Positions 9,401-17,985 of a stretch of DNA of 64,000 nucleotides are shown piece after piece. The stretch spans positions 992,001-1,056,000 of the forward strand of contig OW568865.1 of assembly GCA_938743325.2 (NCBI GenBank), written 5' to 3'. How positions within the stretch are numbered: the stretch's first letter is position 1; the number at the start of each line of letters is the position of its first letter. The notes under the pieces are model-generated. The model did no database searches, had not been told where the DNA came from, and saw only the letters and a list, made by a program, of their open reading frames with translations. Position numbers and translations under genes: made by a program. Origin of the DNA: Pycnococcus provasolii. Its lineage: Eukaryota; Chlorophyta; Pseudoscourfieldiophyceae; Pseudoscourfieldiales; Pycnococcaceae.

Positions 9401-10488
9401 AAATGCTAGGTCCAGTCGGAGTTGGCAATCTCGACGCGCGTTTCTCGCAGCGCATGTGCGACGCCTTTGTGGCGATGGACAATCTCGTCCGTCAGAATGC
9501 TCCCGCCCTCGCTGAGCTCGCAGCTGCTGCGGAGGAATTCAACCAGGAACGCGCGGCTGGTGCATTGAAGCTCCTTGGTGAGGACGTCGTGATTGCGGCA
9601 CATGCACACCTCGTCGCGTTTGGGCGCACTCTCGCGCTTCGTGGCCTTTGGCGCGCCGCGGCTGGGGAGGTGCGCGCCTCCGAATCGGCGATGCCCGGAG
9701 GCAATGATGCTTCAGCCCCGGAGGTGCTAGCGCACGCCTTCCTCGCGAGCGAGTTCGACCCAAATCAGCAGATGACGGGTGCCGACGCGAACGTGTCCAA
9801 AACGGAGGCGAGCAAGATGGCCGTGCGAATGGAGGCTCAGCAGGTTGGCATAGGCGATGCCAACGCCTTGCCGACGGTACCGCGAGGTGTCACTGGCTTG
9901 CTTGCCGCGGCAGCGTCTGGTGGACAGGGTCCGCGTGCACCCGATGCAAGCTCATTTGGACGGTACCTTGCCGCGAATGTCGACGCAAGAGCTGAGGAGC
10001 GCGCGAGTTTATTTCCCGCGCTGCTCGCGTCAACCTTTGGCGATTCTGAGGCCTGGACGGAAACGCGCTTTGATGCCACAAAGGGCGGATTCCCGTTATC
10101 GACGCACCTAATTGCGGATGCTTCTGTGCACATCATCCGTGGACTCTCTGATGCGTTTTGCAAAGGGCGTCGAGCCGCGGCTGCGGTGCACATCGGCGCT
10201 TACGTGCAGAGTCAAGTCACCATGGCTGGTCTGCTTTCGCTTGCGCAGGCGGGTCGTGACAGAACGGGAATGCTACGTCAATATCCGGATGATGCCGGGT
10301 ACCGAGCTCGTGTGCTGGTACTCGATCGTATGCGAATGCTCCTTTCGCCTGACGAGCAAGAGGTGGATGGCTGCGTCGATGCTTTTGAGGGATTCGCACC
10401 ATCCGCGCTTGTAAGGAGTGCTTACGAGTCGATGCTGGAAGGTGCACCACCAGGGTTGGAGATACCTCCACCGCCAGACTGCGACTAA
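6430..10488 (+). CDS. NCKAP1: NAP1/NCKAP1-like subunit of the WAVE (SCAR) actin-nucleation regulator
   Basis: The 1,352-residue length fits the HEM/NAP1 family (about 1,120-1,400). Several stretches align by eye with animal and plant NAP1. The N-terminal LTRAGYSILARLNKLER corresponds to the 'L.dRG..mL.RLyn' start. RRKMRGVVTKHALESIAREL is followed about 40 residues later by TWALRHARF, matching the family's 'RRKfLr...iiWLLRHad' block. Late blocks are TVLTWYAEFYDRYV and YTSPAALAALAKMLGPVGV (family 'LseLLGPyG'), and the end is RSAYESMLEG. NAP1 pairs with SRA1/CYFIP to hold WAVE inactive until Rac signals, controlling Arp2/3 actin branching. A low-complexity Arg/Ser insert lies near residues 735-790. 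Start 6430 (MADRC) is preferred because the upstream extension runs into the transposon end. Confidence 0.75.
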   Translation: MADRCLILTRAGYSILARLNKLERQGPRALPTSSALRNALVAAFPEDPKHTCEHLPFDAIDADGYREWYSTVDAKAFNQLSADVATLEDAAAFHEHATALLREAAEALTPAEVDAARHPALLAVLADVVALVVRVAVAADAVPRLLIIQAHGVLECGRFQTAARSASQRAALSNFVAAFSPPIPRVQLDLAPATLLVAALLEAEPASASAYLARADPAQIAYVFEPPLPGAPTLFGRGTDDVAAAQDTERRITALSRLADAHENEARVVCGVLACPYALAAAPPAGMLVTALREILSSTRSFDLHADGAPADLHAMLLTDVVGNMDALRTGTPLGNALDALGVSVASVSSCAKTWRELIPRLHDTAQSDCIERRKMRGVVTKHALESIARELRDVVTLTSREEHGKWILDRWLTALAALRMHGGEVTWALRHARFCKDDAQATAYAAAAVSGLSAHHTAYASARAACARAAVAASRALSHALNAHLKPPLDRLSADAPPGEDAKALVRSLVEVREGAAIAAADAYAALSAQPQEPPPDIGRFRLGMLRASVAMCDRMASARAGLLDTIALTGPGGLERPGRVHGTFAVGNSVIGALSRIFGHLSHAVDRAGAWLDEHARLDATFAYIDDAARLATSLAKDPREPSAARVQGIVPALAFVCASAVNASPPAAKPAMHRAADAALSASLKMLAAATGVLMERIVIAPCGPYALETAIMRHAISATAQFQRDTAGSPGRRRSSISPLAGATSALSTPSPPVNPTRRRRSSSISGAVSAVKLMQKSPPLPGVPGSESEFNDANRAALAPMQSAAERLAALLADFDDEATEVHAAAVLNCDGTAAPRDLVVGALAEAFRSYFRRGAASPAPEDGATGINAGCVRGPEGLMRSVEAATNVLANVQPHAPRIDLAKRVVRDTLDAEAKDDTKVGGTVLTWYAEFYDRYVVCDVGGCSASHDPNNCQFATGSDARARLGGNVPLLEEYTSPAALAALAKMLGPVGVGNLDARFSQRMCDAFVAMDNLVRQNAPALAELAAAAEEFNQERAAGALKLLGEDVVIAAHAHLVAFGRTLALRGLWRAAAGEVRASESAMPGGNDASAPEVLAHAFLASEFDPNQQMTGADANVSKTEASKMAVRMEAQQVGIGDANALPTVPRGVTGLLAAAASGGQGPRAPDASSFGRYLAANVDARAEERASLFPALLASTFGDSEAWTETRFDATKGGFPLSTHLIADASVHIIRGLSDAFCKGRRAAAAVHIGAYVQSQVTMAGLLSLAQAGRDRTGMLRQYPDDAGYRARVLVLDRMRMLLSPDEQEVDGCVDAFEGFAPSALVRSAYESMLEGAPPGLEIPPPPDCD

Positions 10489-10699
10489 TTCTGTGATTGC
10501 TCATTTAATAAAAATTGATTGTACTTTACTTCGTCCAACGGTCGTCCATTCACTGGTGCCATTCAGCAGCGCGTTTGTACATGGTGCTGGCGATGGCGAA
10601 GGTTATACATATTAGGGCGTTTTTCGCTTCAAATGGCGCTGCTGAAGAAGATATGGGGAAACAAAAACTAAGTTGCGTTGTTACCAGGTAGAATATATA
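10489..10699. other. Convergent 3' region
   Basis: This short AT-rich gap lies between the convergent NAP1-like and NhaD-like genes and carries both 3' ends. No gene was seen. Confidence 0.4.
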
Positions 10700-12172
10700 C
10701 TACATATGTTGGCCGTGAAGTATCAGCATCGCGCAAATCGACCCGGCATATCCAATCGCGACCGCCCAGCTCCACTTCAGGTGGCTCCGGAACGTGTAGG
10801 TTCCTCTTGCCTGTCCCATCAGACCAACGCCGGCGGCGCTGCCCAGGCTAAGCATCGATCCACCTACGCCCGCCGTTAGCGTCAGCAGCAGCCAACCAGC
10901 ACGGTTCATCGGAGGCTCAGCCTCGAGAACGGCGAAAACAACGGGAATGTTGTCGACGATCGCGCTGAGAAATCCAACTCCCACATTCGCCGTCGTAGGA
11001 CCGAACCCGCCATATCCCCAGCGGGATGCCATTTCGAGAAATCCGCAGGCGCCAAGTCCGCCAACGCCGAGAATCACCCCATAGAAGAACAGCAGTGTAT
11101 CCCACTCGATGGATGCGAGTCGCTTGAACGTGTCAAGCGCGTTGGCCAGTTTCTCCTTCGAATCGTCCACTGGCTTGCCGTTGCCGGTACTTTTCCCACT
11201 TGCGAGAGCTGCGAAGTAACCGTACAGCTGCAGAAGGCCTAGGCCGCTCATCATGCCGATGACGGGTGGCAGATGGAGGTAGGCATGAAACCAAACGGTG
11301 ATGGATATGGTAAACGCGAAGAGTCCGCACACGACGTAGATCGCCTGGCGCACGGCGGCGCTCGGCTTGCCGCCGCCACCAAAGGTGGGCACGCGAAGGC
11401 CGTCGTCAGAGCCGGAGTGGCAGCTCGCAGAGTGTCCGTCGGCGACAGCGTAGTATGACAGGATGAATGCGGGAATGAGCCAGTTGATGAGCGCGGGCAC
11501 AATGAGCTCCATGAAGTCGACCATGTTCAGCTTACCCTTCTGCCAAATCATGAGCGTTGTGATGTCCCCAAACGGGCTGAACACACCGCCGGCATTGCTC
11601 GCGACGACGATGTTAACGCAGCTCACACTGATGAATCGCTCGTTGCCTTGACCCACGGCGCCTGCGACGGCGCCCATGAGCAGGGCGGCGGTGAGATTAT
11701 CCGCCACAGGACTTAGCACGAACGTGAGTCCACCGGTGATCCAGAACATAGCGCGAAGGCCGTACCCACGATCCATCAAATAGTTGCGCAGCCACTCGAA
11801 CGCGCCTAGCGCCTCGAGCGTTGCGACGTACGTCATGGCCGCGACAAGGAAAAGGAAGATCTCTCCAAACTCGAGCAGGTTGTGCCGCACGGCGGCAGCA
11901 ACGGACGCGTTGGTGTGGCGGTACTGCGTGGCGATGGTGACCCAGATGAAGCCGCTGGAAATGCACACGGGGATACACTTGCGGAAGGCGTGTCCCAGCA
12001 CATCCTCCATCAACGCGAGCAAGTACGCGACGACGAAGAGGGCGAGAGCGCAGGCACCGCTGTACGTCTCCGTGAGGTCCGGCCGCTCGGCGTGAGGGTC
12101 GACGCACATGGGGTCACCGCTGTTGAGTCCATCCTCGCAGTGCTGCACCTCGTTGCGAGGAAGGTTGCGGTA
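10700..12172 (-). CDS. NhaD-type Na+/H+ antiporter (main exon)
   Basis: A polytopic membrane protein with 12 or so hydrophobic spans and the hallmarks of the NhaD/ArsB-like ion transporter family. These are EIFLFLVAAMTYVATLEALG (the 'FL.gamt.Ve' region), FVLSPVADNLTAALLMGA (discontinuous helix with a conserved Asp-Asn), VASNAGGVFSPFGDITTLM (family 'aNaGGa.sPiGD.TT.M') and the C-terminal repeat SAIVDNIPVVFAVL with GSMLSLGSAAGVGLM. In plants NHD1 of this family works in the chloroplast envelope. The frame has no ATG near its start. It opens just after a pyrimidine-rich tract ending TTAG at about 12173, which reads as a splice acceptor, so an upstream exon must provide the start (see 12331-12903). 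Confidence 0.85.
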   Translation of the reverse strand, partial: YRNLPRNEVQHCEDGLNSGDPMCVDPHAERPDLTETYSGACALALFVVAYLLALMEDVLGHAFRKCIPVCISSGFIWVTIATQYRHTNASVAAAVRHNLLEFGEIFLFLVAAMTYVATLEALGAFEWLRNYLMDRGYGLRAMFWITGGLTFVLSPVADNLTAALLMGAVAGAVGQGNERFISVSCVNIVVASNAGGVFSPFGDITTLMIWQKGKLNMVDFMELIVPALINWLIPAFILSYYAVADGHSASCHSGSDDGLRVPTFGGGGKPSAAVRQAIYVVCGLFAFTISITVWFHAYLHLPPVIGMMSGLGLLQLYGYFAALASGKSTGNGKPVDDSKEKLANALDTFKRLASIEWDTLLFFYGVILGVGGLGACGFLEMASRWGYGGFGPTTANVGVGFLSAIVDNIPVVFAVLEAEPPMNRAGWLLLTLTAGVGGSMLSLGSAAGVGLMGQARGTYTFRSHLKWSWAVAIGYAGSICAMLILHGQHM

Positions 12173-12330
12173 CTAAGGTAGTACGATAGTAGCAGTAGTA
12201 GTAGTAGTAGTTGTTGTTTCAAGGTGGTGTGGGCGGGATGTGTATTGTATTGCGCGTGAGTGAGTGAGTACGAAGTGCACGTTGTGGTGATGAAAGTTCT
12301 TGAAAACACGTTGCTTCGTACCCTGCAAGT

Positions 12331-12602
12331 TTATTTGATGCGTGTGTTTGAGTTGTATGGATGTGTGAGTACTTGCCTTAAAAAAGATGCATATGTTTGA
12401 AGTAAAATGAAAGCAACGCACTTGTCTCTCATTTCCTCCGTCTCAGTGGATGCGGCTGAAATTCCGGACGAAACACCACCACCCATGAGGACGTCATGAG
12501 CACCCCTGGAGTACGACGCGTGTGAATCCGGCCCACGCATTTCTCTTGCCTGAATGTGTTCCCCAGAAGAATGACCTATAGGGATTCCTAGAGGGACGGA
12601 AC

Positions 12603-12636
<34 letters not shown>

Positions 12637-12903
12637 TCCTCCTCCAAGCGTTTCCTCAGGGATGATTCCCAAAGACGCAGATGCAGATGCAGACGCAGAA
12701 GCAGAGGTAGGAGCATACGCCAAGAAAAGCACGAGCACGAGCAAGATCACGCCACGTGTTACAACTCCAACAACTCCTCCAACAACTCCTCCTCGAGAAA
12801 GTGAGGCCAGAGAAACACCACCAGGAGAGGGAGAGGCCAGAGAGGCACCACCACACATCGAGGGAGAACGCATCCAGGGAGGCGCCATCATCGGTCCCAT
12901 CAA
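12331..12903 (-). CDS. Probable 5' exon (targeting sequence) of the NhaD antiporter gene
   Basis: An open frame from the ATG at 12903 gives a Ser/Gly-rich leader, a hydrophobic span (GVILLVLVLFLAYAPTSAS), an Ala run encoded by CAG/GCN repeats and a hydrophilic stretch ending near EETEEMRD. It lies directly upstream of the NhaD exon on the same strand. Splice-donor-like GT sites occur toward its end (GTGCGT at about 12422, GTACTC near 12369). The one keeping the downstream frame could not be settled: the best-looking donor gives the wrong phase for the best acceptor. The frame as drawn runs to its own stop, so the true exon end lies inside it. Confidence 0.4.
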
Positions 12904-13125
12904 CCTTGATAGGTGGATCCTGAGGTGATTGATGGAGAGGACAAGAAAGGCGACCGGAGTGATTGAGGGCCCTGGACAGAAAACACATCGGGGCCCAGAG
13001 ACCGTTCTCCAACCTCACCCGGGTGCCTGTGGGCCTGTCAGCCTGTAGTAGGTGTGGGTGCGGTGGCTCACATGAATATGCTCAACGGTGGTTCCTCATA
13101 ATTACACGCGAAGTTCCTTTAAAGT

Positions 13126-14690
13126 TTAGCTGGAGTTGGGTGGGGGTGGTGGCGCAGCGGGCAGGTTGCGGCATGTCAGCTGAAGTACGCCGTAGTGATA
13201 TTTGCCGTCTTGCCACAGTCTCCAGCGCTCGTCGGCAGGTAGCCAAGCTGGCGAGTCGGCGTACTTGGTATCCGAGAAGATCCAGCCCGCGCTCTTCCCG
13301 ATTTCCATGTATTTTGATTTGCCGACAATCCATTTCTCGTTCTCGTCGGTGTAGTACAGGTAGCGATCGCGGTTCAGCTCGAATACCGGCCGGTCATTGA
13401 CCGTCTTGTTCGACATGAGGTAGTACGTGCCAAGAACGCTATCGTGATCCGCATTCTTGACGGCGCTCGGCGCATCGTCGCGCAGAGCGAATGTGCAAGC
13501 CGGCGTGGATATGGGTGGAGGTGGAGGTGGCGGCGGCGCAGCGGGCAGGTTGCGGCATGTCAGCTCCACGGCGCCGTAGTAATATTCGTCGTCGTCATAG
13601 AGCCTCCAGCGCTCGTCGGCAGGAAGCCATGCCGGCGAGTCGGCGTACTTGGTATCCGAGAAGATCCAGCCCGTGCCCTTCCCGACTTCCATGTCTTTTG
13701 AATTGCCAACAATCCATTCATCACTTTCGGCGTAGTACAGGTAGCGATCGCGGTTCAGCTCGAACACCGGCCGGTCGTTCACCGTCTTGTTCAGCATGAG
13801 GTAGTACGTGCCGAGGACGTGATCCGCATCCTTGACGGCGCTCGGGGCATCGTCGCGCAGAGCGAACGTGCAAGCCGGCGTAGATATGGGTGGAGGTGGA
13901 GGTGGCGGCGGCGCAGCGGGCAGGTTGCGGCATGTCAGCTGCACGGCGCCGTAGTAAGATTCACCGTCGTAATAGAGCCTCCATCGCTCGTCGGCGGGCA
14001 GCCATGCCGGCGAGTCGGCGTACTTCGTATTCGAGAAGATCCAGCCCGTGCCCTTCCCGATTTCCATGTCTTTTGAATTGCCGACAATCCAATTCTCGTT
14101 CTCGTCGTAGTACAGGTAGCGATTGCGGTTCAGCTCGAACACCGGCCGGTCGTTCACCGTCTTATTCAACATGAGGTAGTACGTGCCAAGAACGTGATCC
14201 GCGTCCTTGACGGCGCTCGGCGCATCGTCGCGCAGTGCGAACGTGCAAGCCGGTGTAGATATGGGTGGAGGAGTTGGTGGCGGCGGTGCAGCGGGCAGGT
14301 GGCGGCATGTCAGCTGAAGTACGCCGTAGTGAGATTTGTCGTCGTAATAGAGCTCCCATCGCTCGTCGGCAGGCAGCCATGCCGGCGAGTCGGCGTACTT
14401 GGTATTCGAGAAGATCCAGCCCGTGCCCTTCCCGATTTCCATCTCTTCGAAACGGCCGACAATCCAATCATCGTCCTCGTCGTAGTACAGGTAGCGATCG
14501 CGGTTCAGCTCGAATACCGGCCGGTCATTTACCGTCTTGTTGGACATGAGGTAGTACGTGCCAAGAACGTGATCCGCATCCTTGACGGCGCTCGGCGCAT
14601 CGTCGCGCAGAGCGAACGTGCATGCCGGGGTAGACGCGGCGGGTGGCGGAGGTGCAGCGGGCAGATTGCGGCATGTCAGCTCCACGGCGC
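13126..14690 (-). repeat. Four highly similar ~375-bp coding tandem repeats (plus one divergent copy upstream)
   Basis: The four C-terminal copies repeat with a period of about 375 bp; for example GTGCAAGCCGGCGT-type sites recur near 13494, 13869 and 14244. They differ by scattered substitutions and by small differences in the proline linker. A fifth, clearly older module extends to about 15060. The proline linkers are encoded by GGTGGAGGTGG-type runs on the plus strand. Confidence 0.85.
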
Positions 14691-17529
14691 CGTAATGCCA
14701 TTTATCGCCGTGCGACAGCTCCCAGCGCTCGTCGGCAGGCAGCCATGCCGGCGAGTCGGCGTACTTGGTATCCGAGAAGATCCAGCCCCGGCTCTTCCCG
14801 ATTTCCATGTTTTCGGAACGGCCGACAATCCATTCATCGTCCTCGTCGTAGTACAGGTAGCGCTTATAGCAGTCTGTGCCAAGGACTCTTCTTGTTGTGA
14901 TTTTCATACGAAACTCGTCGTCATTGAACGCTTCAAACACAGGCTTGCCGTTGATGGTTTTGTTTGGCATTTGGTAGTAAGTTCCAATCACATGGTGTCT
15001 GTACTCTCGTACATCACGCGGAGCTGTGTTCAGAGCTGAAAATGTACACGAATTAACCAACGGGTCACTCGCAAGAGGGTGAGCCGCACATTTTTCACCA
15101 ATATTATGGGTCAGCACATGCATCCCGTAGGCTAAAGCGGCCACGATAAAGAGCATACCATAAATAGCAGATCTCCACAATTCAGCCGTAAGGTTCAAAT
15201 GAAGTTTGTCTTTTCGTGTGCGGAGTAAAGGTAGAATGTAGTACACTTGAATTTGTGTTTGCACACATTTGGCTAAGAAACCTACGACAGCTATGCAACA
15301 ATATGCCAGAAAAGATCCAAAGAACCACAGAATAAACTCAAGCTCTGTCTTCGCAACAAAGAAAGGAATGATGACCAAAAGCAATATGCAGTAACCACCG
15401 TTCATATATACAAAGCCCTCAAATTTGCCTCCGACATACCCTTTCATCATTTCGGAGATCAATTTCACATACGATGCCTTCAGCTCTTCATTGTGTGCAT
15501 CAATCGCCGCCTCTCCTTGTTGTCCTTCGTCAGGACCACCATCATCGCCGCCCCCAACGCCTTGTCGAATCAGCTCGAGGATGTGCTCTTTATCAGTATC
15601 GAATCTGGCTTTAGCCTCGCGCGCATCAACGCTATCCAGTGATTCTTTAAGGACTTTGAGTGTACTTTCGGTGGTGTCGTTGTAGAAGGACGACTCGGAG
15701 ATGTCGTTCGAAGCGTTGTTATCGGCACCAACACCCATGTTGTTGTTGTTGCTGCTGTTGTCGTTGTTGTTGGTGCTGTCGAGTTTGTCGTCGTTGGCCA
15801 CCATGTTGTCTGAATCGGTCTTTTGATTCTTTTCTGACGAATGTTTTGAATAAGCAATCTTCCAAAGAAGCAAATAGAAAGAGAATGGATTGATCAAGCT
15901 CCACCAGAACCACCATTTGGATAACACCGCACGGCATAAGTTGCGCAGATTTTCGTCCTCCTCATAGCAGGCGATTCCAACGATGCCGACTTTTTTGACT
16001 CGTGCAGCTCGAAGTTCAAATTGACACCATGCTCGTCTCAGTGCATGCGGAGTGCGCCAAGAATGAGTCACCAGCCATAGCCAATCGACATTTCCCACAC
16101 CATCCTGGAGCTCATCCTCTGTACCCTCTGAGTTGACGACCCACTGATTTTTGCAGAAGATGTCCACCCAGCGTCGTTTGCGATCGATGAGATGATGTTG
16201 TCGCATTTTAGACACTATCCATTTGAGCCAATTTTCTCGTAAGATTCGAACGACGAAAGTCATCCCTGAAAAAGTAAAGATGATCCTAATCACATTGAAC
16301 GGAAACAGAATGAGACCTGTGACGAAAAATGCAATCCATCTCTGCCACCACGCAGAAGAGTTTCTTTTCCATGTACGAAAGTAGTCATCCAAAATGTTCT
16401 GCAAGGGGATGTAGCTAAGAACCTGATTCGCAAGTTTGTTCTGGTAATGCTTCGAGCCCTTGGATGACCCACCTGTCATCGCATCGCTGAAATCCTGGTA
16501 CGAATCCATCCAAGCGTGAGAGACGAAGATGTCCGCTTTGCCAAAGTAGTTGCGCTTGACCCACTCGCGGCCTTTCGGGTGCACATCAGCGACGTGATCG
16601 ACGTACGTCTTGCGCTCGCTCTTCACGACTTCATCTTCGCCATCCTTGTTCTTCTTTGTCTCTAACTTTTCAACAAGCAGCTTGCCGTTCTTCCACTGCG
16701 TGATCGATTTGATGACGAAGTCGACGATATCTGACGTCTGCACGAGCGCGACATCGCGAACCTTGAGAGGGTCCTTCAACTTCAGCCAGTCGGTCTTTCC
16801 GCCCTTGACACGAATGCGGCCGTCCAACTCAGTGTCAGCGTCGATCTCAGCTGGTAACTTGTCAACATTAACCAACTGAATGTCAGTGTCGATCTCAGCT
16901 GGTAACTTGTCAATGTAGATCTCCGCCTCGACAAGTTCCCAATCTTTGTTCCGGCAGCGAGGCAGGCACACGAGCTTACGCACATGCTCAACGTCGCTCT
17001 TTCGCGCCTGCAAGCCGTCACCTAGGTCAACGAGCTCCACCTCCTTTCCGTCCGCGTCGTAGCCGATGGTCACACGCATCGGTTTGTCGTTCTCCGTTGT
17101 CACATCGACAGCGTATTTGCCGTCATGCGGCTTTAAGCGAGCCATCCACTCTTCGCGTGTTTTCGGCGTGCTTAAGGCTTTTCGGGTCAGTCCAAATTGC
17201 GGCAGGACACGAGTCAAGAAGTCCTCGAGGAATGCTTCAGACACACCGACGCGCGTGTTTGCCATCTGCCACTCATCACTTTCCGGCGCAACTTTCCGGC
17301 TTACTCTCGTCACGAAAGCGACTGCGTGTCCGATTCCACGTACCATGCGTTTGAGCGACATGCTTCTTGCGTGGTACGCGGGGTTGCTACCAACAGGCAC
17401 GGCGAGCGCGGGCGCACCATTATCGTCGTCGTTTGGCGGGTTGGCCGGCACACCCACTTCAACCGCACAACCCGGCACACCCACTACACGTGCTGACATC
17501 GCGCGTGGTGGGGCACCGGCGGACGCCAT
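13126..17529 (-). CDS. Giant membrane protein: TIR-like FVSHAW domain, four or more TM spans, five tandem C-terminal modules
   Basis: About 1,467 residues from the ATG at 17529 (MASAGAPP); the frame is open further up without an ATG. Residues ~330-560 contain KADIFVSHAWMDSYQDF and, later, WCQFELRAARVKKVGIVGI. This is the 'FVSHxW ... W.RiWC.fE' pattern of TIR-like domains in protist proteins. A hydrophobic pair (FFVTGLILFPFNVIRIIFTF) interrupts it. An Asn-rich linker, two more spans (GGYCILLLVIIPFFVAK, GSFLAYCCIAVVGFLAK) and a last one (AIYGMLFIVAALAYGMHVL) follow. The C-terminus has five modules of ~125 residues (VLGTYYLMSNKTVNDRPVF...YLYY...WIVG...GWIFS...SPAWLPADERW...LTCRNLPAAPPPP), probably outside the cell or in a lumen, with proline hinges. 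The module is familiar from secreted and receptor proteins of protists and animals, but I cannot name it. A receptor or adhesion role is inference. Confidence 0.75.
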   Translation of the reverse strand: MASAGAPPRAMSARVVGVPGCAVEVGVPANPPNDDDNGAPALAVPVGSNPAYHARSMSLKRMVRGIGHAVAFVTRVSRKVAPESDEWQMANTRVGVSEAFLEDFLTRVLPQFGLTRKALSTPKTREEWMARLKPHDGKYAVDVTTENDKPMRVTIGYDADGKEVELVDLGDGLQARKSDVEHVRKLVCLPRCRNKDWELVEAEIYIDKLPAEIDTDIQLVNVDKLPAEIDADTELDGRIRVKGGKTDWLKLKDPLKVRDVALVQTSDIVDFVIKSITQWKNGKLLVEKLETKKNKDGEDEVVKSERKTYVDHVADVHPKGREWVKRNYFGKADIFVSHAWMDSYQDFSDAMTGGSSKGSKHYQNKLANQVLSYIPLQNILDDYFRTWKRNSSAWWQRWIAFFVTGLILFPFNVIRIIFTFSGMTFVVRILRENWLKWIVSKMRQHHLIDRKRRWVDIFCKNQWVVNSEGTEDELQDGVGNVDWLWLVTHSWRTPHALRRAWCQFELRAARVKKVGIVGIACYEEDENLRNLCRAVLSKWWFWWSLINPFSFYLLLWKIAYSKHSSEKNQKTDSDNMVANDDKLDSTNNNDNSSNNNNMGVGADNNASNDISESSFYNDTTESTLKVLKESLDSVDAREAKARFDTDKEHILELIRQGVGGGDDGGPDEGQQGEAAIDAHNEELKASYVKLISEMMKGYVGGKFEGFVYMNGGYCILLLVIIPFFVAKTELEFILWFFGSFLAYCCIAVVGFLAKCVQTQIQVYYILPLLRTRKDKLHLNLTAELWRSAIYGMLFIVAALAYGMHVLTHNIGEKCAAHPLASDPLVNSCTFSALNTAPRDVREYRHHVIGTYYQMPNKTINGKPVFEAFNDDEFRMKITTRRVLGTDCYKRYLYYDEDDEWIVGRSENMEIGKSRGWIFSDTKYADSPAWLPADERWELSHGDKWHYGAVELTCRNLPAAPPPPAASTPACTFALRDDAPSAVKDADHVLGTYYLMSNKTVNDRPVFELNRDRYLYYDEDDDWIVGRFEEMEIGKGTGWIFSNTKYADSPAWLPADERWELYYDDKSHYGVLQLTCRHLPAAPPPPTPPPISTPACTFALRDDAPSAVKDADHVLGTYYLMLNKTVNDRPVFELNRNRYLYYDENENWIVGNSKDMEIGKGTGWIFSNTKYADSPAWLPADERWRLYYDGESYYGAVQLTCRNLPAAPPPPPPPPISTPACTFALRDDAPSAVKDADHVLGTYYLMLNKTVNDRPVFELNRDRYLYYAESDEWIVGNSKDMEVGKGTGWIFSDTKYADSPAWLPADERWRLYDDDEYYYGAVELTCRNLPAAPPPPPPPPISTPACTFALRDDAPSAVKNADHDSVLGTYYLMSNKTVNDRPVFELNRDRYLYYTDENEKWIVGKSKYMEIGKSAGWIFSDTKYADSPAWLPADERWRLWQDGKYHYGVLQLTCRNLPAAPPPPPNSS

Positions 17530-17985
17530 CACGCCTGTGGCCTGGTGTGCAACACAACACAGTGAAATAACGAAGGCGTCCGGCGAAATCACGGCAGACC
17601 TCACAAGGGAATCAGCGAAGTTTGGTGCAACAATGGATCCCCCATGCAGATTGTGAATTTTGTCACATTGTTCCTCCCCCCCCCCCTTTTTTTTCCTAAG
17701 GTATTTCGCATCTTCTTCCACCCCCCTTCTGCCACGTGTGTTTGTTTGTGCACACTCGTCACACACGGCACAACAAACGACTGCTTTATGCGACACGCTC
17801 GCATCCTTGATTCCTTGATTCCTTGGTCCTTTGTCGTTTGCTTGCTTGCTCTGTTATCGAGCTTGAGTGAGTGAGAGTTGTTGTTGTTGAGAGAGAGAGA
17901 CAACAACAGCTGAACTGAAAGTCTGAAACGCGGTGATCATAAATCAATCAATCAATCAATCAAGTGAATCAACAGCCAGATCATC
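17530..17985. other. Divergent promoter region between membrane protein and kinase genes
   Basis: A C-run followed by a T-run lies at about 17677-17695, a GA dinucleotide tract (GAGAGAGAGA) at about 17890, and a tandem ATCA array (ATCAATCAATCA) at about 17942-17962 just before the kinase start. No gene was recognised. Confidence 0.45.

Noticed and set aside
13444-15039. Several plus-strand frames opposite the tandem modules
   Set aside because: They are antisense shadows of the repeated coding modules, with Arg-rich composition and no domains.
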